Shown here in pieces: positions 1-7,438 of a stretch of 22,032 bases of DNA. Position 1 is the stretch's first letter. Every line of letters starts with the position of its first letter. The stretch is from JARLFX01 sp036404255. Its GTDB lineage: Bacteria; Acidobacteriota; Terriglobia; Terriglobales; Acidobacteriaceae. The notes under the pieces were generated by a model, which saw nothing but the letters and a program-made list of their open reading frames with translations, did not search any database and was not told the origin of the DNA. The position numbers were made by a program, and so were the translations under genes. Where the stretch lies: the NCBI GenBank assembly GCA_036404255.1, contig DASWOP010000181.1:1-22032 (forward strand). The letters run 5' to 3'.

Positions 1-297
1 CTCATTTTCACCTCGCAGGGCCGGCTGAATATTAAAAATCGTACCTTCGCCGAAGACCAGGGTCCGCTCGATCCAGCCTGCTCCTGTATGGTCTGCCGGC
101 GCTACAGCCGGGCCTATCTCAGGCACCTGATTTCAGCGGGCGAACCGCTCTTTGCGGTGCTCGCCACGCTACACAATCTGGCCTTCTACCTTGACACGAT
201 GCAGTCAGTACGCGATGCTATGGAGCTAGGCACCCTTTCAGAACTTTTGGGCATCATCCGCGCTCGGACCCTTGACGCAGCTGCCCAAAACGCCTGA
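1..297 (+). CDS. tgt: tRNA-guanine transglycosylase, C-terminal part
   Basis: This is the 3' end (98 codons, frame 1) of a queuine/preQ1 tRNA-ribosyltransferase, which exchanges guanine-34 for preQ1 in tRNAs with GUN anticodons. The 5' part lies outside the window. The visible part has the family's structural zinc site C-x-C-x2-C-x25-H with exact spacing: Cys27, Cys29, Cys32 and His58 of the fragment. It also has the flanking 'QGRLNIKN' and 'YSRAYLRHL' stretches that typify Tgt. It ends with TGA at 295-297 and is followed by yajC, secD and secF in the order seen in many bacteria, so it is probably the first gene of this transcription unit. No oddities are seen in the visible part. Identification is secure from the zinc motif and context. 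Confidence 0.95.
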   Translation, partial: LIFTSQGRLNIKNRTFAEDQGPLDPACSCMVCRRYSRAYLRHLISAGEPLFAVLATLHNLAFYLDTMQSVRDAMELGTLSELLGIIRARTLDAAAQNA

Positions 298-416
298 AAT
301 CCGAGCCCTGCTTCACCTGCCATGCGCGCGTTTCAAAGCCGCCATTCAGGATTACATTTAAGGGATGCACCCGGTAGCTTCGCGATTCAGCGTGCCCGGA
401 TAAAGGAATTACTACG

Positions 417-722
417 TTGACCACTCTCGCTCTTGCATTTGCACTTCCAGCTGGTTTCATTCAATTTGCGCCCCTGGTGCTTATCTTCGCGGTCTTTTAT
501 TTTTTGATGATCGTGCCGAACCAGCGCAAGCAGAAGAAGTGGGCAGAGATGCTCGGTAAGGTTAAGTCCGGCGATACGGTTGTCACCACCGGCGGCATTC
601 GCGGTACTGTTTTCTCCGTTCGCGATGACGTCATCGTGTTGCGGATCGCCCCAGACAACATCAAGCTTGAGTTCAACAAGAATGCAATCGCCAGCGTGAG
701 CACCGCAGAAGACGCCAGGTAA
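417..722 (+). CDS. yajC: Preprotein translocase subunit YajC
   Basis: YajC is a small single-span inner-membrane protein that co-purifies with SecDF. The 101-residue length is typical. One N-terminal hydrophobic helix (roughly residues 15-35, containing 'FYFLMIVPNQRKQKK') is followed by a cytoplasmic basic linker and the family's 'GDTVVTTGGIRGTV' segment near residues 52-65. The start is TTG at 417; an AAAGGA ribosome-binding sequence at 402-407 supports it and no ATG is better placed. The gene lies 119 bp after tgt and 49 bp before secD. Nothing structured is evident in the 298-416 gap. The identity is very likely; the only unusual point is the TTG start. Confidence 0.95.
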   Translation: MTTLALAFALPAGFIQFAPLVLIFAVFYFLMIVPNQRKQKKWAEMLGKVKSGDTVVTTGGIRGTVFSVRDDVIVLRIAPDNIKLEFNKNAIASVSTAEDAR

Positions 723-771
723 ATCCCCGGCGCGCCCAACAGCCGCCCTATAGAGAGCACCAGAATCGATC

Positions 772-2382
772 ATGCGTAAGAATCTCACCGGCAAAACAGT
801 TGCCATCGTCGCTATACTCGTCGTTTTCGTTTACGGAATCTTTGGATTGCCGCACGGCCTGAGTGGCAAAGCGCTCAAGCAGGCCGTCGCCCAGCGCATT
901 CACCTTGGGCTCGATCTCCAGGGCGGTACCCACCTTGTGCTGCAGGTCATGGTCAATGAGGCTGTCGGGGCCGTCACAGACAATGACGCAGCCCGCGTCC
1001 AGGCCGACTTGCAGAAGGCGAGCCTGACCTTCAGCGGCGTCACCAAGCTGGATTCCGCGCACCCTGAGGTCATCACCATTGCCGGCACCTCGCCGGACAA
1101 GGCCAGCGACGTCCGCGGCCTGCTCCAGTCCAGCTACCCCACCTACGATACGTCGTCCGGCGCGGACAACTCCTGGGTGCTGACCATGAAGCATCAGGCC
1201 GTGCTTGATATCCAGAAGCACTCGGTCACCCAGTCGATTGAGACCATCCGCGACCGCATCGATCGCCTCGGCGTCAGCGAGCCAATCATCCAGGAATACG
1301 GTCTGGGTGAGAACCAGATCCTCATCGAGCTTCCCGGCGTAGACGATCCCGCCCGCGTGAGGGAAGTCATTCAGTCCACCGCCCGGCTTGAGATCCATGC
1401 CGTCACTGGCGGCCCCTATCCCACGGAGGCAGACGCGCTCCAGGCCACCGGCGGCGTGATTCCTCCCGACTCCGTGCTGGTTCACGGCAATGGCGGCGGC
1501 AGCCAGGGCGGCGATCAGGTCTATGTCCTGAAGCGCATCTCCGAGGTTGCCGGTAACGACTTCCGAGACGCCCAGCCCTCGCAGGATGAAAACGGCCGCC
1601 CAGACATCTCCTTCAACCTCACCAGCACCGCTGGCGACCGCTTCTATACCTTCACCAACGCCAACATCGGCAAGATGATGGCCATTGTGCTGGATAATCG
1701 CGTCCGCGAGGCTGCAACCATCCAGAGCGGCATCCGCGACTCCGGCCGCATCACTGGCGGCTTCACGCAGGAGCAGGCGCAGAACCTCTCGCTCACCCTG
1801 CGTACCGGCGCGCTTCCCGCCTCGCTGCGTACCCTCGAAGAGCGCAGCGTTGGCCCGTCGCTCGGTGCATCGTCCATCAGGCACGGCATCAACGCGGCCA
1901 TCATCGGCATTCTGGTCGTGATGGTGTTTATGCTGATCTACTATCGCGAAGCCGGCATCAACGCCAATCTCGCCCTTTTCCTGAATCTTGTCATTCTGCT
2001 GGGCTTCATGGGTTTCACCGGCTCCACGCTTACGCTGCCCGGCATCGCCGGCGTGATCCTGACCATAGGTATGGGCGTCGATTCCAACGTGCTCATCTTC
2101 GAGCGTATTCGCGAGGAGTTGCACGCGGGCAAGAGCGCCGTCGCCGCCGTCGAACAGGGCTTCGGGATGACTGGCGCGCTGGTCACCATCGTCGATACCC
2201 ACGTGACCACCATCGTCTCGGCAGGCATTCTGTTCCTCTTCGGCACCGGCCCGGTACGCGGCTTTGCCGTTACGCTGAGCTTTGGTCTGCTGGCAAATCT
2301 GTTTACCGCCGTCTTTGTATCGCGCGTCATCTTTGATTCGATCCTGGCACGCAAGGAACGCGGCGCTGCGTTGTCGATCTAG
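772..2382 (+). CDS. secD: Protein translocase subunit SecD
   Basis: SecD forms with SecF a proton-driven RND-type complex that helps pull secreted proteins from the SecYEG channel into the periplasm. The 536-residue protein has an N-terminal membrane span (about residues 8-26), then the signature 'HLGLDLQGGTHL' at 44-55. A large periplasmic region follows, containing 'SIETIRDRIDRLGVSEPII' and the P1-type repeats. A cluster of five membrane spans fills about residues 370-525, including 'GMGVDSNVLIFERIREE' near residue 434, a conserved RND element. The ATG at 772 follows yajC by 49 bp with an AGAG-rich leader. An internal Gly-rich insert (GNGGGSQGG, near residue 240) is a harmless loop expansion. 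The 125-bp spacer to secF carries hairpins described separately. Confidence 0.97.
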   Translation: MRKNLTGKTVAIVAILVVFVYGIFGLPHGLSGKALKQAVAQRIHLGLDLQGGTHLVLQVMVNEAVGAVTDNDAARVQADLQKASLTFSGVTKLDSAHPEVITIAGTSPDKASDVRGLLQSSYPTYDTSSGADNSWVLTMKHQAVLDIQKHSVTQSIETIRDRIDRLGVSEPIIQEYGLGENQILIELPGVDDPARVREVIQSTARLEIHAVTGGPYPTEADALQATGGVIPPDSVLVHGNGGGSQGGDQVYVLKRISEVAGNDFRDAQPSQDENGRPDISFNLTSTAGDRFYTFTNANIGKMMAIVLDNRVREAATIQSGIRDSGRITGGFTQEQAQNLSLTLRTGALPASLRTLEERSVGPSLGASSIRHGINAAIIGILVVMVFMLIYYREAGINANLALFLNLVILLGFMGFTGSTLTLPGIAGVILTIGMGVDSNVLIFERIREELHAGKSAVAAVEQGFGMTGALVTIVDTHVTTIVSAGILFLFGTGPVRGFAVTLSFGLLANLFTAVFVSRVIFDSILARKERGAALSI

Positions 2383-2399
2383 TTTGGTTTCACCGCGAA

Positions 2400-2475
2400 G
2401 GGTTTAGCCCTGAGCGCGGATTAAGCAGCGGCCTTCGGGCTGCTGAAAGATTGGCGATAAAGGGGTTTTAGCCCC
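2400..2475 (+). repeat. Paired GGG(G)TTT(T)AGCCC(C) palindromes flanking a UUCG hairpin, secD-secF spacer
   Basis: The secD-secF spacer has three stem-loops in a row. GGG-TTTAG-CCC spans 2400-2410. A 7-bp stem closed by a C(UUCG)G tetraloop lies at 2427-2444, with 2427-2433 pairing with 2438-2444 and one G-U. GGGG-TTTTAG-CCCC spans 2462-2475. The first and third are near copies of each other. None is followed by a T-run, so a simple terminator is unlikely. An mRNA processing or stability element, or a small REP-like repeat, is plausible. The secF ribosome-binding site lies just downstream at 2497-2501. Confidence 0.6.
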
Positions 2476-2507
2476 CGAGTTTCGCCCGAAAGAACTAGGA
2501 GTAATCT

Positions 2508-3473
2508 GTGGAACTGTTTCGTGGCATCGATATCGATTGGTTGGGGAAGAAGTGGTATTTCCTCGCCTTTTCTCTGCTCTTCAGCGTAGCTGGCCTGATC
2601 TCCATCTTCTTCTGGCACGGCATCCCCAAGGGTGTTGACTTCAAGGGCGGAACGCTCGTCTATGTCGTCTTTGACCAGACGCCGAACGAGGACCATATCC
2701 GTGCCGCAATGGACAAGGCCGGCCTGCATGACGCCACCCTCCAGCGCATCAGCAACGGCCCTCTCAACGCCGCCTCGCGCGAGGAAGTCATCTCTCTGCC
2801 GCAGCGCGATACCAGCGAGTCGGCGCTCGACTCCGGCCGCGCCGGCGTTCTGAGCGCGCTGACCGAGGGTTATCACGATTCCGGCTTTGCGATTCAACAG
2901 GTTGAGGTGGTCGGCCCCCAGGTTGGCCAGCAGTTGACCCATCAGGCCGAGCTCGCTACCCTCTATTCGCTTCTCGGCATGCTGGTTTACCTCTGGTTCC
3001 GTTTTGAGCTGATCTATGGCGTGGCCGCCGTGGTGGCTGTTTTTCATGACACACTGATCACCGTAGGCGCATTCAGCTTGACGAATCAGGAGATCACGCT
3101 TACCGTAATCGCAGCGATTCTTACTCTGATCGGCTATTCGATGAACGACACGATTGTCGTCTTCGACCGTATCCGTGAGAATCTCCGCACCATGCGGCGC
3201 GAGTCGCTTTCAGTCGTCGTAAACCACAGTATCAATCAGACATTAAGTCGAACAATTTTGACCTCAGGGCTAACCTTTCTGACGGTTTTAAGCCTCTATC
3301 TCTTTGGCGGAGAGGTGCTACACGGTTTTTCGTTTGCCCTCGTGGTCGGTATCCTGATCGGAACGTACTCTTCGATCGCAGTAGCCGCTCCCATGTTGGT
3401 GGCGTATCAGGATTGGCGGGTCAGCCGGGGTAAGGCTGCATCCCTGCCGGCAGGCAAAAAGGCGCGTACGTAA
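2508..3473 (+). CDS. secF: Protein translocase subunit SecF
   Basis: SecF is the partner of SecD in the inner-membrane SecDF complex. The 321-residue protein starts at GTG 2508 with AGGAG at 2497-2501, six bases upstream. It has the expected plan: a first membrane span (about 17-37), the 'GVDFKGGT' motif at 42-49 that parallels SecD's GLDLQGGT, a periplasmic domain, and five spans from about residue 150 on. 'SMNDTIVVFDRIRENL' near residue 211 is the SecF version of the RND motif. The C-terminus is short and basic (KAASLPAGKKART). It is most likely in one operon with yajC and secD, although the 125-bp structured spacer could set its own expression level. Confidence 0.97.
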   Translation: MELFRGIDIDWLGKKWYFLAFSLLFSVAGLISIFFWHGIPKGVDFKGGTLVYVVFDQTPNEDHIRAAMDKAGLHDATLQRISNGPLNAASREEVISLPQRDTSESALDSGRAGVLSALTEGYHDSGFAIQQVEVVGPQVGQQLTHQAELATLYSLLGMLVYLWFRFELIYGVAAVVAVFHDTLITVGAFSLTNQEITLTVIAAILTLIGYSMNDTIVVFDRIRENLRTMRRESLSVVVNHSINQTLSRTILTSGLTFLTVLSLYLFGGEVLHGFSFALVVGILIGTYSSIAVAAPMLVAYQDWRVSRGKAASLPAGKKART

Positions 3474-3488
3474 TAAAAAGTTAAGGGA

Positions 3489-3515
3489 ACCGGGAGCAAA
3501 ACTGCTCACTCCGGT
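3489..3515 (+). other. Stem-loop between secF and tonB
   Basis: ACCGG-GAGCA at 3489-3498 pairs with TGCTC (3503-3507) and CCGGT (3511-3515), leaving an ACT bulge and an AAAC loop: ten base pairs in all. It sits 16 bp after the secF stop and 48 bp before the tonB start. It is followed by GTCTATAG rather than a T-run, so it is at best a weak terminator. It may mark the boundary between the Sec and Ton units. Confidence 0.5.
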
Positions 3516-3563
3516 GTCTATAGTTGGCAGCACTCAGAACATGGCAGCAAGCAGAGGTCGCTT

Positions 3564-4295
3564 ATGTTTGAACAGTCCCTCGTAGAATCCGGTGGGTTGA
3601 TTAAGACGAAGTCCAAGTACTGGACGATTCTTACGTTCTTCCTGGTCAGCAGTGTCTTCGCGATCATGATCCTGATCCCGCTGATCTACCCTGAAGCCCT
3701 GCCCAAGACGGCCATGACGGCAATGCTTACTGCCCCGCCGCCGCCTCCTCCTCCTCCCCCACCGCCACCGCCGGCCGTGGCTCACGTGGCGGCAGTCAAG
3801 ATCGTCTCCATGGACAATAGCTTTCATGCGCCCACAAAGATCCCGCATGAGATTCGCGAAATCACCACAGAAGCAGCCCCCTCAGCCGGCGTAGCTGGTA
3901 TGAGCGGCATGGGTGGCAGCAGCGGTGGTGTAGCTGGTATGAGCGGCATTATGGGCGCCATCGGTACTGGCCCGGCAATCGCGGTCGTCAAGGCAAAGCC
4001 CCAGGGCCCGGTTCGGGTCTCCAGCGGTGTCGCCACTGGTAACCTGATCAACAAGATCCAGCCTGTTTACCCGGCCATCGCCAAGGCGGCGCATGTGCAG
4101 GGAACGGTCATCCTTCACGCCATCATCTCCAAGGCTGGTACGATTGAAAACCTTACAGTGGAGAGTGGTCCGCCGATGTTGCGCCAGGCCGCAATCGACG
4201 GTGTTCGCCAGTGGCGCTACAAGCCATATCTTCTGAACGGTGAGCCGACGGAAGTCGATACCACCATCACAGTCAACTTCACCACCGGCGGGTAG
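3564..4295 (+). CDS. tonB: Energy transducer TonB
   Basis: TonB spans the periplasm and passes proton-motive force from ExbB/ExbD to outer-membrane receptors. The 243-residue protein starts at ATG 3564 with AGAGG at 3553-3557. It has a short cytoplasmic N-terminus and one membrane anchor (about residues 20-42). A run of 13 consecutive prolines (58-70) follows, then a Gly/Ala/Met-rich linker with a repeated 'VAGMSG' element. The C-terminal TonB domain covers about residues 160-243 ('QPVYPAIAKAAHVQGTVILH', 'GVRQWRYKPY'). exbB and two exbD genes follow, confirming the role. The pure polyproline run replaces the usual Pro-Glu/Pro-Lys repeats. Which receptor it serves cannot be told from the sequence. 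Confidence 0.93.
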   Translation: MFEQSLVESGGLIKTKSKYWTILTFFLVSSVFAIMILIPLIYPEALPKTAMTAMLTAPPPPPPPPPPPPPAVAHVAAVKIVSMDNSFHAPTKIPHEIREITTEAAPSAGVAGMSGMGGSSGGVAGMSGIMGAIGTGPAIAVVKAKPQGPVRVSSGVATGNLINKIQPVYPAIAKAAHVQGTVILHAIISKAGTIENLTVESGPPMLRQAAIDGVRQWRYKPYLLNGEPTEVDTTITVNFTTGG

Positions 4296-4320
4296 TTTCC
4301 ACACCGCTTGTGTATCATCG

Positions 4321-4383
4321 TCCCTGTGTGCCACGGTTCACAGGGAGTACCAAAGTAAGGTGTTTTGAGATTCTTTGAAACAC
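4321..4383 (+). other. Two tandem hairpins between tonB and exbB
   Basis: TCCCTGTG (4321-4328) and CACAGGGA (4339-4346) form a perfect 8-bp stem with a 10-nt loop. GTGTTT (4360-4365) and AAACAC (4378-4383) form a second, 6-bp stem. Neither is followed by a T-run. They lie in the 135-bp spacer upstream of a strong exbB ribosome-binding site (AGGAGG, 4415-4420). Roles as an mRNA processing site or partial attenuator are possible; the sequence alone does not decide. Confidence 0.5.
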
Positions 4384-4430
4384 AATCCGTTCTTCAGCAA
4401 CAGATTTAGTAATCAGGAGGAAAGATCCAA

Positions 4431-5177
4431 GTGATTCTCGCTCATCTCGCAAACTTCGCTTCCGCACCCACCGCCATCGGCATGTTCTTTCAGGAGCAGA
4501 CCGTAGGTTTCGATCCTCTCTCGCTCTGGCACAACATGGGCAACCTTGCCCGCGCTGTCGTTATCTTGCTCTTCGTCATGTCCATCTGGTCGCTGGCTGT
4601 GATCATTGATCGCGCACTCTACTTCTCGGCTGCCCGCAAGCAGTCGCGTGAGTTCGCGCCCAAGGTTGCAGGAGCACTGAAGGACGGCAAGCTGGACGAG
4701 GCCATCAAGGTCGCCGATCGCAGCAAGAAGTCCCATCTGGCGGAGGTTGTTACCTCTGGCCTGCAGGAGTTCCGCAGCTACGGCTCGGGTGGCAACATCA
4801 CCGACGAGCAGATCGAATCCTCCAAGCGCGCTCTCGAGCGTTCTGAGGCAATCGTTCATGCCAAGCTGAAGCGCGGTCTCGGTGGCTTGGCCACCATCGG
4901 TTCCACCTCCCCCTTCATCGGCCTGTTCGGTACCGTCGTCGGCATCTTGAACGCCTTCCAGCAGATTGCAACCCAGAAGACCGCCGGTATCGGCGCCATC
5001 GCGGGTGGTATCTCGGAAGCGCTCGTTACGACCGCCTTCGGCCTCGTCGTCGCCATCCCCGCCGTTATGTGCTTCAACTACTTCACCAACAAGGTTGAAT
5101 CATTCGACGTCGAGATGGACAACTCCTCGAGCGAACTGCTTGACTACTTCATCAAGCGCAGCCAGGCCGGCCGCTAA
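4431..5177 (+). CDS. exbB: MotA/TolQ/ExbB proton channel family protein (ExbB)
   Basis: ExbB makes the oligomeric inner-membrane scaffold of the Ton motor. The 248-residue protein starts at GTG 4431 behind AGGAGG (4415-4420). It has three membrane spans in the usual places: about 40-60 ('VVILLFVMSIWSLAVIID'), about 145-175 ('LATIGSTSPFIGLFGTVVGI', the family signature) and about 198-220 ('LVTTAFGLVVAIPAVM'). A cytoplasmic helical region separates the first two. TolQ is an alternative name for the same fold, but the tonB directly upstream favours ExbB. The first 30 residues form a short periplasmic N-terminus. The 172-bp gap to the first exbD holds a long hairpin. Confidence 0.93.
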   Translation: MILAHLANFASAPTAIGMFFQEQTVGFDPLSLWHNMGNLARAVVILLFVMSIWSLAVIIDRALYFSAARKQSREFAPKVAGALKDGKLDEAIKVADRSKKSHLAEVVTSGLQEFRSYGSGGNITDEQIESSKRALERSEAIVHAKLKRGLGGLATIGSTSPFIGLFGTVVGILNAFQQIATQKTAGIGAIAGGISEALVTTAFGLVVAIPAVMCFNYFTNKVESFDVEMDNSSSELLDYFIKRSQAGR

Positions 5178-5227
5178 CAGCGGTCTGCTTCAAAACTGCA
5201 CTGCACTGGATCACTCCTGCTTTAGCA

Positions 5228-5257
5228 CCCGGATGCCGATAGCGAACGGCATCCGGG
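5228..5257 (+). other. Perfect 11-bp inverted repeat between exbB and exbD
   Basis: CCCGGATGCCG (5228-5238) is exactly complementary to CGGCATCCGGG (5247-5257) around an 8-nt loop. With 11 pairs, mostly G-C, it is the most stable RNA hairpin in the Ton cluster. It is followed by CTGCGAAGCC, not a T-run, so it is not a standard terminator. It lies 51 bp after exbB and 93 bp before exbD. It could protect an upstream mRNA end after processing. Confidence 0.6.
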
Positions 5258-5349
5258 CTGCGAAGCCCCCGGCGCAGCGCAAGACGAGTTTCATGCTTCA
5301 CGCGCGACCATCCTTTGGATGAGCGCAGTTCGATATACGGAGTCAGATT

Positions 5350-5769
<420 letters not shown>

Positions 5770-5825
5770 AGATCTCTTGCAGCAAACGTAATTGGTTTTT
5801 GGCGGCAGCAGGATATTTAGTTTTA

Positions 5826-5864
5826 GTAACTCGGAAGGGCATGGCCCTCCAGGGATTTAGTTAC
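5826..5864 (+). promoter_or_regulatory. Nested hairpin just upstream of the second exbD ribosome-binding site
   Basis: GTAACT (5826-5831) pairs with AGTTAC (5859-5864). This encloses a second stem in which GG (5833-5834) pairs with CC (5849-5850) and AGGGC (5836-5840) pairs with GCCCT (5844-5848). The structure ends at the base before the AAGGAG ribosome-binding sequence (5865-5870) of the second exbD. It could tune access of ribosomes to that site or insulate it from upstream structure. The pairing is visible; the effect is inference. Confidence 0.45.
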
Positions 5865-5878
5865 AAGGAGATTGCATC

Positions 5879-6319
5879 ATGGCAATGGGCGGCGGCGGTA
5901 ATTCAGGTGGCCTCAACTCCGACATCAATGTCACACCGATGATCGACATTCTGCTCGTGCTCCTGATCACCTTCATGGCGATCACGCCGGTTTCGCCCAA
6001 GGGCCTGAACGCCCTTGTGCCCCAGCCGCCGAAGAACGCGAGCGCAGCACCGGAAGATACATCGACCATTGTGGTTCAGGTCACAGGCCGCCCCGGTGGC
6101 GGTACTCCGGGCTACAAGATCAACGAGACGGACTTTGCCAAGGAAGCAGTGGAGCCGAAGCTGCTGGAGATCTTCTCCACCCGCGCGCAGAAGGTCATGT
6201 TCATCAAGGGCGACGCTGCGCTGGACTATTCTGCAATTACCGAGGTAATCGACTTTGGACACCAGGCCGGCGTGGACAACATTGGACTGATTACCCCGAA
6301 GATTGAAGCTGGGCAGTAA
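5879..6319 (+). CDS. exbD: ExbD/TolR family biopolymer transporter, second copy
   Basis: This is a second ExbD/TolR-type protein (146 residues) from ATG 5879, with AAGGAG at 5865-5870. A Gly-rich cytoplasmic start is followed by 'LNSDINVTPMID' with the proton-relay Asp at position 23, as in the first copy, then the helix 'ILLVLLITFMAITP'. The periplasmic domain ends 'SAITEVIDFGHQAGVDNIGLITPK'. It has an extra Gly/Pro-rich insert ('VTGRPGGGTPG') lacking in the first copy. Paired exbD genes after a single exbB suggest mixed ExbD dimers or two alternative motors sharing ExbB; that is inference. Family assignment is secure. Confidence 0.93.
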   Translation: MAMGGGGNSGGLNSDINVTPMIDILLVLLITFMAITPVSPKGLNALVPQPPKNASAAPEDTSTIVVQVTGRPGGGTPGYKINETDFAKEAVEPKLLEIFSTRAQKVMFIKGDAALDYSAITEVIDFGHQAGVDNIGLITPKIEAGQ

Positions 6320-6495
6320 CACCGCTCCGTTTCTGGGTTGCCGGAGCTGTTTGATTCAACGTCAGACGGCACCGGAAGTAAATTTGATTTGCGAAAGATT
6401 GGATTGCTGGCATTGGAGTTGAGGTTGGAAGACTGCAAAAGCATTTGTTTCCATTACAGTCTCGCCATGCGGCAATCTTAGGAGACATGAAGCGC

Positions 6496-7323
6496 ATGAA
6501 ATGGAACGCCCGTATTCCCGTCCTGGCAGTCACAGCCCTTGTTCTGCTCAGTTCAACCGGCTGCAAGCGCCTTCAGTCCCGCGACCAACTGAACAAGGGC
6601 GTGCAGGCCTACAAGAGCGCCCAGTATGAAGAGGCGATCAACCACTTCCAGAAGTCGCTCGAACTGGACCCGACCTATCCCCAGGCCCGTCTCTATCTCG
6701 CCACTGCCTATGCGCAGCAGGTCGTTCCCAACGTGCTCACGCCAGAGAATCTGAAGCTGGCGCAGCAGGCCCTGGACAACTTCCAGCAGGTGCTGCAGCA
6801 CGATCCGGATGACATCACTGCGCTCAAGCAGATCGCATCCATCAACTTCAATATCCAGAAGTTCGATGTTGCCAAGGAATATCAGCAGAAGGTCATTGCC
6901 AAAGATCCCAACGATGCGGAAGCAAACTACACCATCGGCGTGATCGACTGGACGCAGACCTACAAGGCAGCCATCAACATCCTCGCCGCCGCTGGCTTCA
7001 AGGATGACGGCGAAGGCAACGTCAAGAAGGACAAGGCCGTCTGCGCCAAGCTGCAGGCTGCTAATGCCACGCTGACCGACGAAGGCCTGAAGTATCTTCT
7101 TCGTGCCGTCGAAATTCGTCCGAACTACGACGATGCCATGTCCTACATCAACCTGACCTACCGCCGCAAAGCCGATCTTGAGTGCGGCAACGATGCAGCC
7201 CGTAAGGCTGATCTCGACCAGGCCAAGAGCTGGGTCGACAAGGCAATGGGCGCACGCAAGGCCAACGAAGAGAAGAAGAACAATGCAGCTCCTGCCGGCG
7301 TGGAAATGCCTCCAGCGCAGTAG
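6496..7323 (+). CDS. TPR-repeat lipoprotein
   Basis: This predicted periplasmic lipoprotein of about 276 residues carries tetratricopeptide repeats. The N-terminus has basic residues, a hydrophobic stretch ('IPVLAVTALVLL') and a lipobox-like 'SSTGC'. At least two to three TPR units follow, such as 'KSAQYEEAINHFQKSLELDP' and 'DVAKEYQQKVIAKDPNDAEA'. I chose ATG 6496 because AGGAG (6480-6484) is 11 nt upstream; ATG 6487 is only 2 nt from that site, and a TTG at 6445 would bury the signal peptide. The tail is Lys/Asn/Pro rich. It follows the Ton genes and is closed by the terminator at 7348-7380. A scaffold or chaperone role beside the Ton complex is possible, but no partner is visible. Confidence 0.8.
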   Translation: MKWNARIPVLAVTALVLLSSTGCKRLQSRDQLNKGVQAYKSAQYEEAINHFQKSLELDPTYPQARLYLATAYAQQVVPNVLTPENLKLAQQALDNFQQVLQHDPDDITALKQIASINFNIQKFDVAKEYQQKVIAKDPNDAEANYTIGVIDWTQTYKAAINILAAAGFKDDGEGNVKKDKAVCAKLQAANATLTDEGLKYLLRAVEIRPNYDDAMSYINLTYRRKADLECGNDAARKADLDQAKSWVDKAMGARKANEEKKNNAAPAGVEMPPAQ

Positions 7324-7347
7324 CAGCATCGTAACCTGAAGTCCCGG

Positions 7348-7380
7348 AAAGGTCTCCCGCGAGGGAGACCTTTTCTGTCT
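7348..7380 (+). terminator. Intrinsic terminator after the TPR lipoprotein gene
   Basis: AAAGGTCTCCC (7348-7358) and GGGAGACCTTT (7363-7373) form a perfect 11-bp stem with a GCGA tetraloop, followed by a T-rich tract (TTTTCTGTCT). This is a textbook rho-independent terminator and marks the end of the Ton cluster transcript. Confidence 0.9.
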
Positions 7381-7426
7381 CCAAATCGCTTCGCCCCCGC
7401 ACTCCTCATTCCCTGGGTTGATCGGA

Positions 7427-7438
7427 TAGAATCGCACC
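7427..7438 (+). promoter_or_regulatory. -10-like hexamer 6 nt before the TTG start of the biotin carboxylase gene
   Basis: TAGAAT (7427-7432) is followed by six bases and then the TTG at 7439, and no ribosome-binding sequence is visible. A start site 6-7 bases after a -10 box would fall on the initiation codon and give a leaderless mRNA. No convincing -35 is seen. The strong terminator just upstream means this gene needs its own promoter. Confidence 0.4.

Noticed and set aside
748..2202. Long open frame (484 codons) on the - strand opposite secD
   Set aside because: It is exactly antisense to a clear secD, has His/Asp/Gly-rich composition typical of the reverse of GC-rich coding sequence, and shows no recognisable domain.
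3735..3773. C-rich run in tonB as a programmed frameshift or sequencing error
   Set aside because: The frame continues correctly into a full TonB domain, and the proline codons are mixed, so no frame change is needed.
5857..6069. Short - strand frame opposite the second exbD
   Set aside because: It is antisense to a clear ExbD and has no features of its own.
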